Counted from the stretch's first letter, positions 26,673 to 35,478 are shown. The stretch is 64,000 bases of DNA from DASREM01 sp035652095 (GCA_035652095.1 DASREM010000024.1:1-64000); one strand, 5' to 3'. Notes: generated by a model not told the origin, from the letters alone. Numbers and translations are program-made.

Positions 26673-27692
26673 TCAGGCCCCGGCGCGCTCGACCAGCCGA
26701 AATTTCGCCGACCTCGACGATCCGGTGTCAATCAACTCGTGCAACTCTTCGGAGGTTAGCCAGCGCGGGTTGCAATCGCTGGTGTATCGGAAGCCATCGC
26801 GCAGGGGAACGGCAGTCTTCCAGTTCTCCTTGCGCCACCAGGAATGATTGGGTTGAATCACGTACATGTCCGGTAGCTCGACTGCATGCCGTGCTTCATC
26901 TTCTGAAACCAGCACCTCGTGCAACTTTTCGCCTGGCCGGATGCCCACATATTCAACCTGGCAATCGGGTGCGATCGCCTCCGCCATCTCTACCAATTTC
27001 ATGCTTGGAATTTTCGGGACGAAAATCTCTCCTCCGTGCATTCCTTCAATGCAACGGACCACAAACTCAACCCCTTGCTCGAGGGTCAGCCAGAAGCGGG
27101 TCATGCGCGGATCCGTAACTGTGATCTTGCCTCGCTTGCGTTGCTCCTGGAACACAGGGATCACGCTTCCGCGGCTCCCCACCACGTTTCCATAGCGCGC
27201 GCAACTGAAGCGCGTATCTTGGCCACCAGCATAAGAGTTGGCCTGGACGAACATCTTCTCGGCGCAAAGCTTGGTTGCGCCATAGAGGTTCACCGGATTG
27301 ACTGCCTTGTCGGTGCTGAGCGCCAGGACGCGCTGCACGCCCTTGTCGATGGCGGCGTCAATTACGTTCCGTCCGCCCATGATGTTGGTCTGAATGGCCT
27401 CGAACGGGTTGTACTCGCAAGCGGGAACCTGCTTGAGCGCGGCCGCATGAACCACAACAGTAACCCCCGAGAAGGCGCGCTGCAGGCGCTGAGGGTCGCG
27501 TACATCCCCGATAAAGTAACGCAGGCTGGGATGATCGAAGCCCGCGGTCCGCATATCGTGCTGTTTCAATTCGTCGCGGCTGAAGATAATGAGCTTCTGT
27601 GGACGATACTCGCGCAACATGATGTCCACGAACTTCCTGCCGAAGGACCCAGTACCGCCTGTAACCAGCACAACCTGCTCGGACCAGTTCAT
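26673..27692 (-). CDS. pseB: UDP-N-acetylglucosamine 4,6-dehydratase (5-inverting)
   Basis: 339 residues from the ATG at 27692; the frame extends to 27737 but that segment overlaps a hairpin and lacks homology-like sequence. NAD(P)-binding G-G-T-G-S-F-G at residues 12-18, substrate/cofactor element L-S-T-D-K-A at 125-130 and the SDR pair Tyr137/Lys141 in L-Y-G-A-T-K. First step of the pseudaminate pathway: dehydration with C5 inversion of UDP-GlcNAc. It is the promoter-proximal gene of the long minus-strand unit. Confidence 0.92.
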   Translation of the reverse strand: MNWSEQVVLVTGGTGSFGRKFVDIMLREYRPQKLIIFSRDELKQHDMRTAGFDHPSLRYFIGDVRDPQRLQRAFSGVTVVVHAAALKQVPACEYNPFEAIQTNIMGGRNVIDAAIDKGVQRVLALSTDKAVNPVNLYGATKLCAEKMFVQANSYAGGQDTRFSCARYGNVVGSRGSVIPVFQEQRKRGKITVTDPRMTRFWLTLEQGVEFVVRCIEGMHGGEIFVPKIPSMKLVEMAEAIAPDCQVEYVGIRPGEKLHEVLVSEDEARHAVELPDMYVIQPNHSWWRKENWKTAVPLRDGFRYTSDCNPRWLTSEELHELIDTGSSRSAKFRLVERAGA

Positions 27693-27727
27693 TCCGCATG
27701 CCTCTGAACCCGGAATTTTTCGCCACA

Positions 27728-27747
27728 CGAACCGCACGGGCGGTTCG
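27728..27747 (-). promoter_or_regulatory. Leader hairpin upstream of pseB
   Basis: Perfect 8-base arms 27728-27735 and 27740-27747 with a four-base loop, 36 bases upstream of the pseB ATG. It overlaps a 10-base palindrome (27742-27751). Located in the predicted untranslated leader of the long glycan operon, it could modulate elongation or message stability. No T-run follows. Confidence 0.45.
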
Positions 27748-27785
27748 AACCCCTCGGACGAATCACTTCGGTGGACTTACGGCGC

Positions 27786-27791
27786 AGTATA
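27786..27791 (-). promoter_or_regulatory. Candidate -10 element for the pse/glycan operon
   Basis: Reads TATACT on the minus strand, 94 bases upstream of pseB. No -35 hexamer is seen 16-18 bases away, so an activator or alternative sigma factor may be needed. Weak evidence. Confidence 0.3.
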
Positions 27792-27819
27792 ACGAAGTTC
27801 TTTCCTAATGCTCCGCTTG

Positions 27820-27833
27820 GTTTTGCACAAAAC
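27820..27833. promoter_or_regulatory. Dyad between the divergent pse and wzc transcription units
   Basis: GTTTTG and its exact complement CAAAAC separated by CA. It lies about 28 bases upstream of the candidate pse -10 and 43 bases upstream of the candidate wzc -10, a suitable place for a shared regulator. No protein is assigned. Confidence 0.4.
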
Positions 27834-27876
27834 GCCCGCTGAACCACGGCAATCAAGTCCAGGCAGTGGATCCCGA

Positions 27877-27885
27877 TGCTAAGAT
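27877..27885 (+). promoter_or_regulatory. Candidate extended -10 promoter of the wzc-wzy unit
   Basis: TGC followed by TAAGAT, an extended -10 arrangement. No good -35 is visible. The resulting leader of about 85 bases contains a 7-pair hairpin (27925-27931 with 27938-27944) ahead of the AGGAG ribosome site at 27968. Confidence 0.35.
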
Positions 27886-27977
27886 GTGCGCAATCTTAAG
27901 GACATTTGTGTGTTCGCACGATGCCTCTCGCGCTGAGGCGAGGGCAGGGTTCGATTCTTGCGAGTCTAGGAGCACTA

Positions 27978-30302
27978 ATGGATTCAGGACCACTGATTCC
28001 GGCAAATGGTCAGCCATTACGCGAGATACAGCTCGATTTTAGCCGCCAGGCTGGACAAGGCCTCTACCCTGCTCCTTCGACCCACGACTCGATTCTTCGC
28101 GAGTATCTGCGGGTTCTGATCAAGCGCAAGTGGGTGGTAGCGTTCAGCTTGGTCTTGATTTTCTCGTTAGTCGCGATCGCGACTCTTCGCAGTACGCGAA
28201 TTTATGAAGCTTCCGGCAGCATTGCCATCAACAAGGCCGACCCGACGATCGTGAATTTCAAGAGCGATGGCAACGGCGCTGCCGATTTCTACGACCCCGC
28301 GGACCTGGACACCGAAGTCAGCATTCTGCGCAGCGACCTGCTTGCCCTACAGGTCATCAAGCAGCTCAACCTCGACAAACGTCCGGAGTTTGGCGGGCAT
28401 GGTGAAGCTCCCACCTCGTCGCTGGAATTGACAACGAACGAACTGCAACCCGATTCCGCTGCGGCCTCGGCGGTACTCGGCGCGTTCAAGGGCAACGAGC
28501 GCATTGCGCTACGACCGAACACCAGAATCATCGACATTCACTACCGCAGCGCGGACAAGGAACTCTCTGCTCGGGTGGTGAACGCGCTGATGAACACCTA
28601 TATCGAGCAGAACTTCAAGACGAGATTTGAGTCCACGATGCAGGCCTCGGACTGGCTCTCGAAGCAGTTGGTGGATCTGCAGATGAAAGTGGAAACAGCG
28701 CAGGAGAAGTTGGTTAATTATCAAAAAGAACATGAGATCCTGGGAATCGACGAAAAGCAGAACATCACCACGGCAAAGCTCGATGAACTGAACAAGGAGT
28801 TGACTGCGGCCGAATCGGAGCGGATGGAGAAGGAGTCGATTTATTCGCTGGTGCAGTCCGCAGATTCCGACGCAGCCGCGGCTGCCGCCATTGGCGCCGA
28901 GAACATCGGGGGAAGTCCATCCTCCAGCTCGCTGCTGGAGAAACTCCGTGAACAGCAAGCCGACCTGAGAATCCAGGTCGCGCAGCTCAGCACTCAGTTC
29001 GGTCCTGCCTATCCCAAGGTCAGCCAACTCACCAATCAACTCAAAGAGATCGATGCGCAGATCCAGTTGGAACGGAAGAAGGTGGCTGCCCGGATCCGCG
29101 GCGAGTACATGGCTGCTTCTCAGCGTGAAAACATGTTGCGAGCGGCCATGGATAGGCAGAAGCAAGAGGCGAATAAGCTCAACGAAAGCGCAATTCAATA
29201 CAGCATTTTGAAGCGGGACCTGGAAACCGACCGGACCCTTTACGAAGGTCTCCTGGAGAAGCTCAAGGAAGCGGGAGTCACCGCCGGTCTGCGCTCGAAT
29301 AACTTCCGCATCGTGGATGTAGCCCGCGTTCCGATGCAACCTGCCGAGCCCAACGTACCCAGAAATCTGTCCTTCGCGCTCGCCTTGGGACTTACCACCG
29401 GAATCGGCTTGGCTTTCCTATTGGAAGGCATCGACAACACCGTGCGCACCCCGGAACAGGCGCAAGCCATTTCAGCGTTGCCTTCCCTGGGTATGATTCC
29501 CCTGGGATCCAAGTCATCCGCTGAAGCAGCAGCGGGCAAGAAACTGGTCCTGGCATCCTCCAAGGAAGCAGTCGAGTTGGTTACGCAATCGCGGCCCCAG
29601 TCCCAGATGGCGGAGTCGTATCGGGCCTTGCGTACTTCCCTGCTGCTGACGTCGTTAGGAGCACCGCCAAAAACCATTCTGGTGACCAGCGCTCTTCCCC
29701 AGGAGGGCAAGACCACGACCAGCATCAATACGGCAATCGTGCTGGCACAAAAAGGGACCCGGGTTCTGCTGATCGACGCGGACCTTCGCCGGCCCAGCAT
29801 ACACAAGACCCTGGGTATGGGGCCCCGGACCGGCCTGAGCAACGTGCTGACCGGAAATGCGACTTTGCAGCAGGCGACGGTGCGGTCCTCGATCCTCCCA
29901 AGCCTGTTTGTGCTGCCCGCAGGTACTCCACCGCCAAATCCGGCGGAGTTGTTGGCCTCGTCGCAGATGAAAGACGTACTCGCCGAACTCCGCGAGCAGT
30001 ATGATCACATCGTGGTGGACACGCCCCCAACGCTGTCAGTCACTGATGCCGTTGTCATGTCCACCCGCGCCGATGCAGTGGTGCTGGTCATTCGCTCGGG
30101 ACAAACTACCAAGCAGGCGCTACGGCGTGCTCGCGATCTGCTGATGCAGGTGAATGCGCGCGTATCGGGGGTGTTGCTGAATGCGGTCGATCTCACATCT
30201 CCCGACTATTACTACTATTACGAATACCAAGGCAAATACGGATCTCGCTATTACCAGGAAGACGAACTGACCGATCCGGTATCTACAGCGACGGGCGACT
30301 AG
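27978..30302 (+). CDS. wzc: Wzc-like polysaccharide co-polymerase with tyrosine autokinase domain
   Basis: 774 residues from the ATG at 27978, which has AGGAG at 27968-27972; an earlier in-frame start at 27906 has none. Order of parts: Wzz domain, first membrane span about 52-70, long periplasmic coiled coil, second span near 465-485, then a BY-kinase with Walker A near 572-580 (Q-E-G-K-T-T-T), Walker A' L-I-D-A-D-L-R-R-P and Walker B I-V-V-D-T-P-P. The tail (about residues 742-760) holds a tyrosine cluster, the usual autophosphorylation site. It sets chain length and couples polymerisation to export. First gene of the plus-strand assembly unit. Confidence 0.92.
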   Translation: MDSGPLIPANGQPLREIQLDFSRQAGQGLYPAPSTHDSILREYLRVLIKRKWVVAFSLVLIFSLVAIATLRSTRIYEASGSIAINKADPTIVNFKSDGNGAADFYDPADLDTEVSILRSDLLALQVIKQLNLDKRPEFGGHGEAPTSSLELTTNELQPDSAAASAVLGAFKGNERIALRPNTRIIDIHYRSADKELSARVVNALMNTYIEQNFKTRFESTMQASDWLSKQLVDLQMKVETAQEKLVNYQKEHEILGIDEKQNITTAKLDELNKELTAAESERMEKESIYSLVQSADSDAAAAAAIGAENIGGSPSSSSLLEKLREQQADLRIQVAQLSTQFGPAYPKVSQLTNQLKEIDAQIQLERKKVAARIRGEYMAASQRENMLRAAMDRQKQEANKLNESAIQYSILKRDLETDRTLYEGLLEKLKEAGVTAGLRSNNFRIVDVARVPMQPAEPNVPRNLSFALALGLTTGIGLAFLLEGIDNTVRTPEQAQAISALPSLGMIPLGSKSSAEAAAGKKLVLASSKEAVELVTQSRPQSQMAESYRALRTSLLLTSLGAPPKTILVTSALPQEGKTTTSINTAIVLAQKGTRVLLIDADLRRPSIHKTLGMGPRTGLSNVLTGNATLQQATVRSSILPSLFVLPAGTPPPNPAELLASSQMKDVLAELREQYDHIVVDTPPTLSVTDAVVMSTRADAVVLVIRSGQTTKQALRRARDLLMQVNARVSGVLLNAVDLTSPDYYYYYEYQGKYGSRYYQEDELTDPVSTATGD

Positions 30303-30330
30303 GTTTCACGGAGGACCCCAGCTGAGCAAG

Positions 30331-31584
30331 ATGCAAATCTCACTTCAGTCTCCGGGGAGGAAGAGATGTTTCCTGGCAGCTTCCCTGCTGGCCGCCATGG
30401 CGATGGTTGGCCTTGCTACGACCGAACTCCTCGCTGATTGGTGCTTCAATCGGCCCGGCCGTGAGAATCTGGAGCGCGCCGTTCGGCTGCGACCGGACAA
30501 TGCCGAATACTTCGACCGGCTTGGGCGGCACTACACGCTGATTGAATTTTCTCCGGGACAAGCCATCGCCGCCTATCAGACCGCAGTTGCTCTGAATCCA
30601 TACAAGTCACGTTACTGGCTTCATCTCGCCGACCTATACCAGGAGATCAGCGACACGCCCCATCAGCGGGTTGCCTTGGAACATGCTCTGGCCGCCGATC
30701 CGCACAATCCCGAGGTAGCATGGCAGGCGGCGAACTTGTTTGCAGGCACCGATTCCCTGCGATCTCTGGAACAACTCCGTACCGTTCTTGAGGGTGTTCC
30801 TCAGCTTGCTCCGGCTGCACTTGCCCTTGCGTGGCGCCTTAGTCCTGACATCGACCGGGACCTCAAGCAAGTCATACCTGCGGATGCAAGAACCTACTGC
30901 GAATTCCTGGACCTCTTGATGGTCAGAAAGGAGAGCATTGCCGCCCAGAAGACATGGAACGCCCTGGCTAGCCTTCAACAACCAATCGAGCGGCAAACGG
31001 TTTTCGACTACATCCGATACTTGATCTCCCAGTCGCAAGTAGATCAGGCCGCTGCAGTGTGGCGGCAAGCCGGAAGCCTGTCCGGCCTTGCCGCGTATCA
31101 GCCTAGTCAGCAAAACCTGATCGTCAACGGAGATTTCAATCTCGATGTGCTGAACGGCGGATTTGACTGGCTTTACAACAAATCGAAGGATGTAAGCCTT
31201 GCGCTGGACCCGATCGAGGTCTTCCTGGGACGACGCTCTCTGAAGATCAAGTTTGACAGCCGCTCTCTCGACGATGCCGGCATTCGCCAACTCATCCCCG
31301 TAAAGGCAAACACCAGCTACATCTTTTCCGGATATTTCAAAGCCACGGACATCGAAGGCGCCGGCGGCCCGCGGATCGTTTTGCAGGACGGCTATAACGA
31401 AACTCTCTGTTTTGCGAGCGAACCCATGAAGGACACCGAGGATTGGAAGCAGATCAGCGGCAATTTCTCGACTGGACCGCAGAGCAAACTTCTGGTGTTA
31501 CGCGTGCAAAGACTGCCCGCGGGCAGTCCGATCCGGGGAGAACTCTGGATCGACAATCTGAGTCTGAGGCCGGCGTCTGAATGA
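30331..31584 (+). CDS. Secreted or membrane-anchored TPR protein with C-terminal carbohydrate-binding-like domain
   Basis: 417 residues from ATG at 30331. N-terminal hydrophobic helix (about residues 14-32), then TPR-like repeats such as L-E-R-A-V-R-L-R-P-D-N and Y-Q-T-A-V-A-L-N-P. From about residue 265 there is N-L-I-V-N-G-D-F-N followed by beta-rich sequence ending in L-W-I-D-N-L-S-L, the pattern of CBM/galactose-binding jelly rolls. The GGAGGA at 30310-30315 is 16 bases from this ATG but only about 7 from an in-frame CTG at 30322, which may be the real start. It sits between wzc and wzy and probably helps handle the nascent polymer. Confidence 0.78.
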   Translation: MQISLQSPGRKRCFLAASLLAAMAMVGLATTELLADWCFNRPGRENLERAVRLRPDNAEYFDRLGRHYTLIEFSPGQAIAAYQTAVALNPYKSRYWLHLADLYQEISDTPHQRVALEHALAADPHNPEVAWQAANLFAGTDSLRSLEQLRTVLEGVPQLAPAALALAWRLSPDIDRDLKQVIPADARTYCEFLDLLMVRKESIAAQKTWNALASLQQPIERQTVFDYIRYLISQSQVDQAAAVWRQAGSLSGLAAYQPSQQNLIVNGDFNLDVLNGGFDWLYNKSKDVSLALDPIEVFLGRRSLKIKFDSRSLDDAGIRQLIPVKANTSYIFSGYFKATDIEGAGGPRIVLQDGYNETLCFASEPMKDTEDWKQISGNFSTGPQSKLLVLRVQRLPAGSPIRGELWIDNLSLRPASE

Positions 31585-32936
31585 ATGCCGTTCTGAACTC
31601 GGCGTTGGCCGCACCCCTTGAAGCCAGAGGTATTCGCAATAGTCCGCGATCGAAGCTACAACCGATTGTGTTCTACGGCACGTTCGCACTGCTGCTGTTT
31701 GGACCACTGGCATTCGGTGCAGTGGATCCATGGGCGATATTCCTGATCGAATCCGGATCGGCTGCGCTGCTCCTGGTCTGGGTCTTGCAACAAATTCAGC
31801 AGCAAGAGTTGCGGATCACTCCCAATCCCGTGTTTGCGCCGATGTGCGCGTTCGCGATACTGATCGCGTTTCAGTATCTCGCACACCTGACGGCATATCG
31901 TTACGCCACCAGCACGGCGATGTTGCTGCTTTGTGCGCAAGGATTGCTTTGCTTTCTTGCAGTCCAGACCTTACACAGAACACCCCAGGCAAACCGCCTC
32001 GCGATTATCTTTTCAGCTTACGGGTTTTCATTAGCCTGCTTCGCCATTTTGCAGAGTCTCAGTTCGACGGGAAAGATTTACTGGTACCGCGAACCCCACG
32101 GAGGCTGGCCATACGGCCCATACGTCAATCACAATCACTATGCCGGGTTAATGGAGTTGCTGGTCCCGATTCCGCTGGTGTTGTCGCTGACCCATTTTGT
32201 TCACGGCAGAACGAAAGCTGTGGCCGCTTTTGCGGCCGCTGTTATGGCGGCCTCAATCTTTCTCTCGGGTTCCCGCGGAGGCATGGCGGCGTTGGCAGTG
32301 CAGATGGCTTTGCTGACTACGATTCTGATTCGGCGAAAGGCAAAGGCCAGGAACACAGCGCTCGCAATCGCTCTCTTCGCGGTGGTGATGGTTGGAGTCC
32401 TGGCCTGGATTGGCGGGGGCGACTTGACCAGGCGAATGAGCACTATTCACTCCGATGCCAGGGCAGAGATCTCCGGCGGAACTCGTATGAACATAGACCG
32501 CGACGGGATCCGGATGTTTGCTCGCAAGCCGATTCTCGGTTGGGGCCTGGCCACATTCCCGGAAGTCTTCCCGCAGTTCCGTACCTTCTATACCGATTTT
32601 TACGTAAATGCCGCGCACAACGACTATTTGCAGCTATTGACGGAAACCGGAATCCTCGGGTTTGGGACAATGATCTGGCTGCTGATGGCAACCTATCGCG
32701 GTGCGGTTCGAAAACTGGCGAATTGGCCCTCAGACACGAACGGCGCCGTAGCCTTGGCGGCGATAATTGCAGTTACTGGATTACTCGTGCACAGCCTGGT
32801 GGACTTCAATCTTCAAATACCCGCCAATGCCACACTCTTCTACGTGCTGTGCGCGATCGCCGCCATGGACCCGCAGTTTGGCAGATCGCGGAGACGGTCA
32901 AGAACAGACCCGATCACTGAAATGGTAACGCACTAG
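31581..32936 (+). CDS. wzy: O-antigen polymerase/ligase family membrane protein
   Basis: 451 residues, ATGA overlap (31581-31584) with the TPR gene. About ten to twelve hydrophobic spans; a large loop near the centre contains G-G-W-P-Y-G-P-Y-V-N-H-N-H-Y-A-G, and a second has A-H-N-D-Y-L-Q-L-L-T-E-T-G-I, the H-N-x-x-L/Y-Q-x-x-x-E-x-G pattern of Wzy_C proteins. Either polymerises repeat units (Wzy) or ligates glycan to lipid (WaaL); the neighbouring wzc favours Wzy. The 3' end overlaps the convergent gene by 23 bases. Confidence 0.85.
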   Translation: MNAVLNSALAAPLEARGIRNSPRSKLQPIVFYGTFALLLFGPLAFGAVDPWAIFLIESGSAALLLVWVLQQIQQQELRITPNPVFAPMCAFAILIAFQYLAHLTAYRYATSTAMLLLCAQGLLCFLAVQTLHRTPQANRLAIIFSAYGFSLACFAILQSLSSTGKIYWYREPHGGWPYGPYVNHNHYAGLMELLVPIPLVLSLTHFVHGRTKAVAAFAAAVMAASIFLSGSRGGMAALAVQMALLTTILIRRKAKARNTALAIALFAVVMVGVLAWIGGGDLTRRMSTIHSDARAEISGGTRMNIDRDGIRMFARKPILGWGLATFPEVFPQFRTFYTDFYVNAAHNDYLQLLTETGILGFGTMIWLLMATYRGAVRKLANWPSDTNGAVALAAIIAVTGLLVHSLVDFNLQIPANATLFYVLCAIAAMDPQFGRSRRRSRTDPITEMVTH

Positions 32937-34692
32937 AAGCGGGCGGTGCGCCCTTAGGGCAGGACCCGAAAGCGCGGATTCGATCGGTAAACCTCACTTT
33001 CGTCGGAACCCCATCCAGCATGGCAGGAATCGGCGGCATTGGTTTTCCCTTCTCCACCAGTATGACCACCGCAGCCTGTCCAGGAACGTCGCTCGCTCCA
33101 ACCCCTACTCCAATCACGGTGTGGTCTTTCATTAATTCAGACGCATGGTTTTCTTTCGCCGCAATCGCGCGCAGCATCTCTGGATCCGACGGATGAAATA
33201 TGCTGGCTGCTTGCAGAGCCGCAGTACCTGTACAGGCAGACACAGCGTGTGTAGCACCGCCTACAATCGTGGGCTGCACTCCCTTGGAATCTGCAAGAGC
33301 AGTCAGCACATCCTGAATGGGGTTGGCGACTGTGTCGCTGGAAGAACCCGCGTAGAGCAATCCGACAGCTTGCGCGGTCTGAGCATCCACGATCAGCGAC
33401 CCCGAGTCTCCTGCTGCGCTGAAAGTCGAGCTGAGAATATCGATCTGGTTGGAATACTGCACGGTGAAGGCGACTGCGCTGGACCCGCAGGAAGCGTCAT
33501 AGTCTACGTCAACCAGCATCTGAAAAGCCCCGATCGAACCGCACGTGAGTCCCGTCGTCCTTCCGCTTTTTGCGACCGCCATTCCGACAGTCGGTGTTCC
33601 CGGCGTACTCGCCGGTGCGGCCGGTTGTGCCAGGCCGTTGCTGACAGCCCCCAGCTGCAGTATCGCCCCTGTCGTATCCACCTGGTTGCTGACGATCTGG
33701 GCAATGGCGGTATCGGCCAGCGCGCTGTAAAGAGGCGGATTCCCGCCGCTAATCAAGTTCGATTCAAGTTTCGCGAATTGCGTCAGGTTGGCGACCGTCT
33801 GCCCGGGATTGCAATTGGTGTCAACCAGGCCGGGTTGCGTGACCGGGTCGCCGATCGTGCCCTTGTCACTTTTGGCGAGCACGTGATTGTTGCTGAGAAC
33901 GAAAAAGGAGCTACCGCGCTTGACCAGCGCTCCCAGGGTTCCCGAGCAGCAGAAGTTGCCGCTCGTATCCCTTGAATTCCCTCCTGAAGTCCCGAGCTTG
34001 ATGGGAGCATTCTGCATCGCCTGGTTCACGCTGGGACCACCGGCCGTGAGGATGCAACTTGCGCTTCCCGATTGAGTCGGGTCGGCTTGCGAGGTGGCAG
34101 TAATGGAAATGTTCGGATCACTCGGAATCGCAGCCGGGGATGTGTAGACCGCCGAGTTCCCTCCAGCACCCACAATGGTTCCCAGTTGGGTATTCCCGCC
34201 CGGAACTCCGCTCACGCTCCAATCAACGCCGGTATTGCTTGTGCCCGTGACAGTGGCATTGAAGTTGGCCTGTTGCCCGCCAATATTGAGCGACGCAGAG
34301 CTTGGCGAAACCGCCACTCCAATGGTGATGGTCGCGGTCGCGGTTGCCATCTTGGTGGTGTCCGCCTGCGCGATGGCCGTAATGGTAACCGTCGCGGGCG
34401 ATGGAATCGTGTCTGGTGCAACGTAGTCGCCAGAAACGATCGTGCCCACCGTGGCGTTTCCTCCAGTGACGCCGCCAGCCTGCCAAGTCACGGCTCCATT
34501 CGTGGTGCCGGTCACGATGGCGGTAAAGAAATGGCTGCTCCCTGCCGGAACATTCACCTGGGTTGGCGAATTGATGGCGATCTGCACCGCTGAGGCCCTT
34601 GGCGCGGGAGAGTTCGAACCCCCACCGCAACCTGCCAATGCGAGCAATGCGACCAGCGGAAGTGTTACAAGGAGGCGAGGAAAATTTCTCAT
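32914..34692 (-). CDS. Lipoprotein with two Ig-like domains and a trypsin-like serine protease domain
   Basis: 592 residues from the ATG at 34692. The lipobox L-A-G-C at 19-22 predicts a lipid-anchored protein with mature Cys22. Residues ~35-215 are two Ser/Thr/Gly-rich Ig-like repeats, each ending in A-T-x-Q/A-D type strands. The remainder is chymotrypsin-like: His270 in S-N-N-H-V-L-A, Asp327 in A-L-A-D-T-A-I-A, and Ser430 in A-A-G-D-S-G-S. All three catalytic residues are present, so it is likely active outside the cytoplasm. A C-terminal extension of about 110 residues is of unknown function. Confidence 0.82.
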   Translation of the reverse strand: MRNFPRLLVTLPLVALLALAGCGGGSNSPAPRASAVQIAINSPTQVNVPAGSSHFFTAIVTGTTNGAVTWQAGGVTGGNATVGTIVSGDYVAPDTIPSPATVTITAIAQADTTKMATATATITIGVAVSPSSASLNIGGQQANFNATVTGTSNTGVDWSVSGVPGGNTQLGTIVGAGGNSAVYTSPAAIPSDPNISITATSQADPTQSGSASCILTAGGPSVNQAMQNAPIKLGTSGGNSRDTSGNFCCSGTLGALVKRGSSFFVLSNNHVLAKSDKGTIGDPVTQPGLVDTNCNPGQTVANLTQFAKLESNLISGGNPPLYSALADTAIAQIVSNQVDTTGAILQLGAVSNGLAQPAAPASTPGTPTVGMAVAKSGRTTGLTCGSIGAFQMLVDVDYDASCGSSAVAFTVQYSNQIDILSSTFSAAGDSGSLIVDAQTAQAVGLLYAGSSSDTVANPIQDVLTALADSKGVQPTIVGGATHAVSACTGTAALQAASIFHPSDPEMLRAIAAKENHASELMKDHTVIGVGVGASDVPGQAAVVILVEKGKPMPPIPAMLDGVPTKVRFTDRIRAFGSCPKGAPPASSALPFQ

Positions 34693-34714
34693 TCCGGAAC
34701 TCAAAGTGACTAAG

Positions 34715-34742
34715 ATTTTAATGCAACTAGGCATGGGAAAAA
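34715..34742 (-). promoter_or_regulatory. Candidate promoter of the trypsin-like lipoprotein gene
   Basis: Minus-strand -10 TAAAAT (34715-34720), 16-base spacer, and a poor -35 TTTTTC (34737-34742). Predicted start of transcription is about 16 bases ahead of the ATG. Moderate support from the -10 only. Confidence 0.4.
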
Positions 34743-34824
34743 CTGCTGGAAGAACATCTTTGTGCGGAACACATACCGCTTCGGAACTAGGCAGGTCCTC
34801 TCCCGGGTAACAAAACCGCAAGTG

Positions 34825-35478
34825 TTAGCGGGTAGGGCTGATCGGGTCATCCCCTCGCGTATAAACCCAAACCGCCACTCCGGTGATCGCACCGGCTCCG
34901 ACCAGAATTGCGCCAGTCGAGTTCATAATGCTTCCGGTCGCGGCAACCGCGGCTCCTCCCCTTCTTTTCTTCTTCTTATTCGGGTCCTGCGACTCATCTC
35001 GCGTAGTCTGCTGGCCTTGTGCCAGAGTACTCGTCTGTTTACCGTCGTCAACCCTCAAATCACCTTTTCTTGCAATGATTTGCACGGTTCCATCCGTATC
35101 TGCGACGTCAAACTCGGTCCAATCGCTTGAAAGCGGAGTCACCTTGACATCGCCAGCCTGGGTCCTCATTCCCTTCGAAGTCACCACCCTTACAGTGCCA
35201 TGTTCCAACCCGACTGCCTCTCCCTCGAACTTCACCAATGAGTCTGACAGGACCAGTATTCTGGAACCAGTGGCATTGATGTTCACCGTAGATTCAGGCG
35301 TGGTCTGAACCAGATCGCCCGGAAAAACTGCGGACGAGTCGGGGACGCTGGCTCCATTGATCCACGCCGCTCCCTTTGCATACAGCATGGCAGGGGTGAC
35401 ATCAGCCGCCATCAGGGAAACGGGAAAAGCGATGAGCAGTAACCAGCATAGAACCTTGCGAACATGACTCGCATCCAT
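34825..35478 (-). CDS. FecR-domain protein with C-terminal membrane tail
   Basis: 217 residues from the ATG at 35478, with GGAG upstream. A signal peptide (V-L-C-W-L-L-L-I-A-F-P-V-S-L-M-A-A) is followed by a FecR-like beta domain (G-A-A-W-I-N-G through R-K-G-D-L-R-V). A basic patch K-K-K-K-R-R precedes a glycine/alanine-rich hydrophobic helix and the tail D-D-P-I-S-P-T-R. FecR domains of this kind occur in regulators and surface proteins. No sigma/FecI partner is adjacent. It reads away from lhr. Confidence 0.68.
   Translation of the reverse strand: MDASHVRKVLCWLLLIAFPVSLMAADVTPAMLYAKGAAWINGASVPDSSAVFPGDLVQTTPESTVNINATGSRILVLSDSLVKFEGEAVGLEHGTVRVVTSKGMRTQAGDVKVTPLSSDWTEFDVADTDGTVQIIARKGDLRVDDGKQTSTLAQGQQTTRDESQDPNKKKKRRGGAAVAATGSIMNSTGAILVGAGAITGVAVWVYTRGDDPISPTR

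Noticed and set aside
27738..27760. GGTTCGAACC resembling a tRNA T-arm, possible tRNA remnant or attachment site
   Set aside because: No acceptor, D or anticodon arm can be folded around it on either strand, and flanking genes show no integration signs.
28509..29339. 276-codon minus-strand frame opposite wzc
   Set aside because: Leu/His-rich mirror of a coiled coil; wzc motifs are secure.
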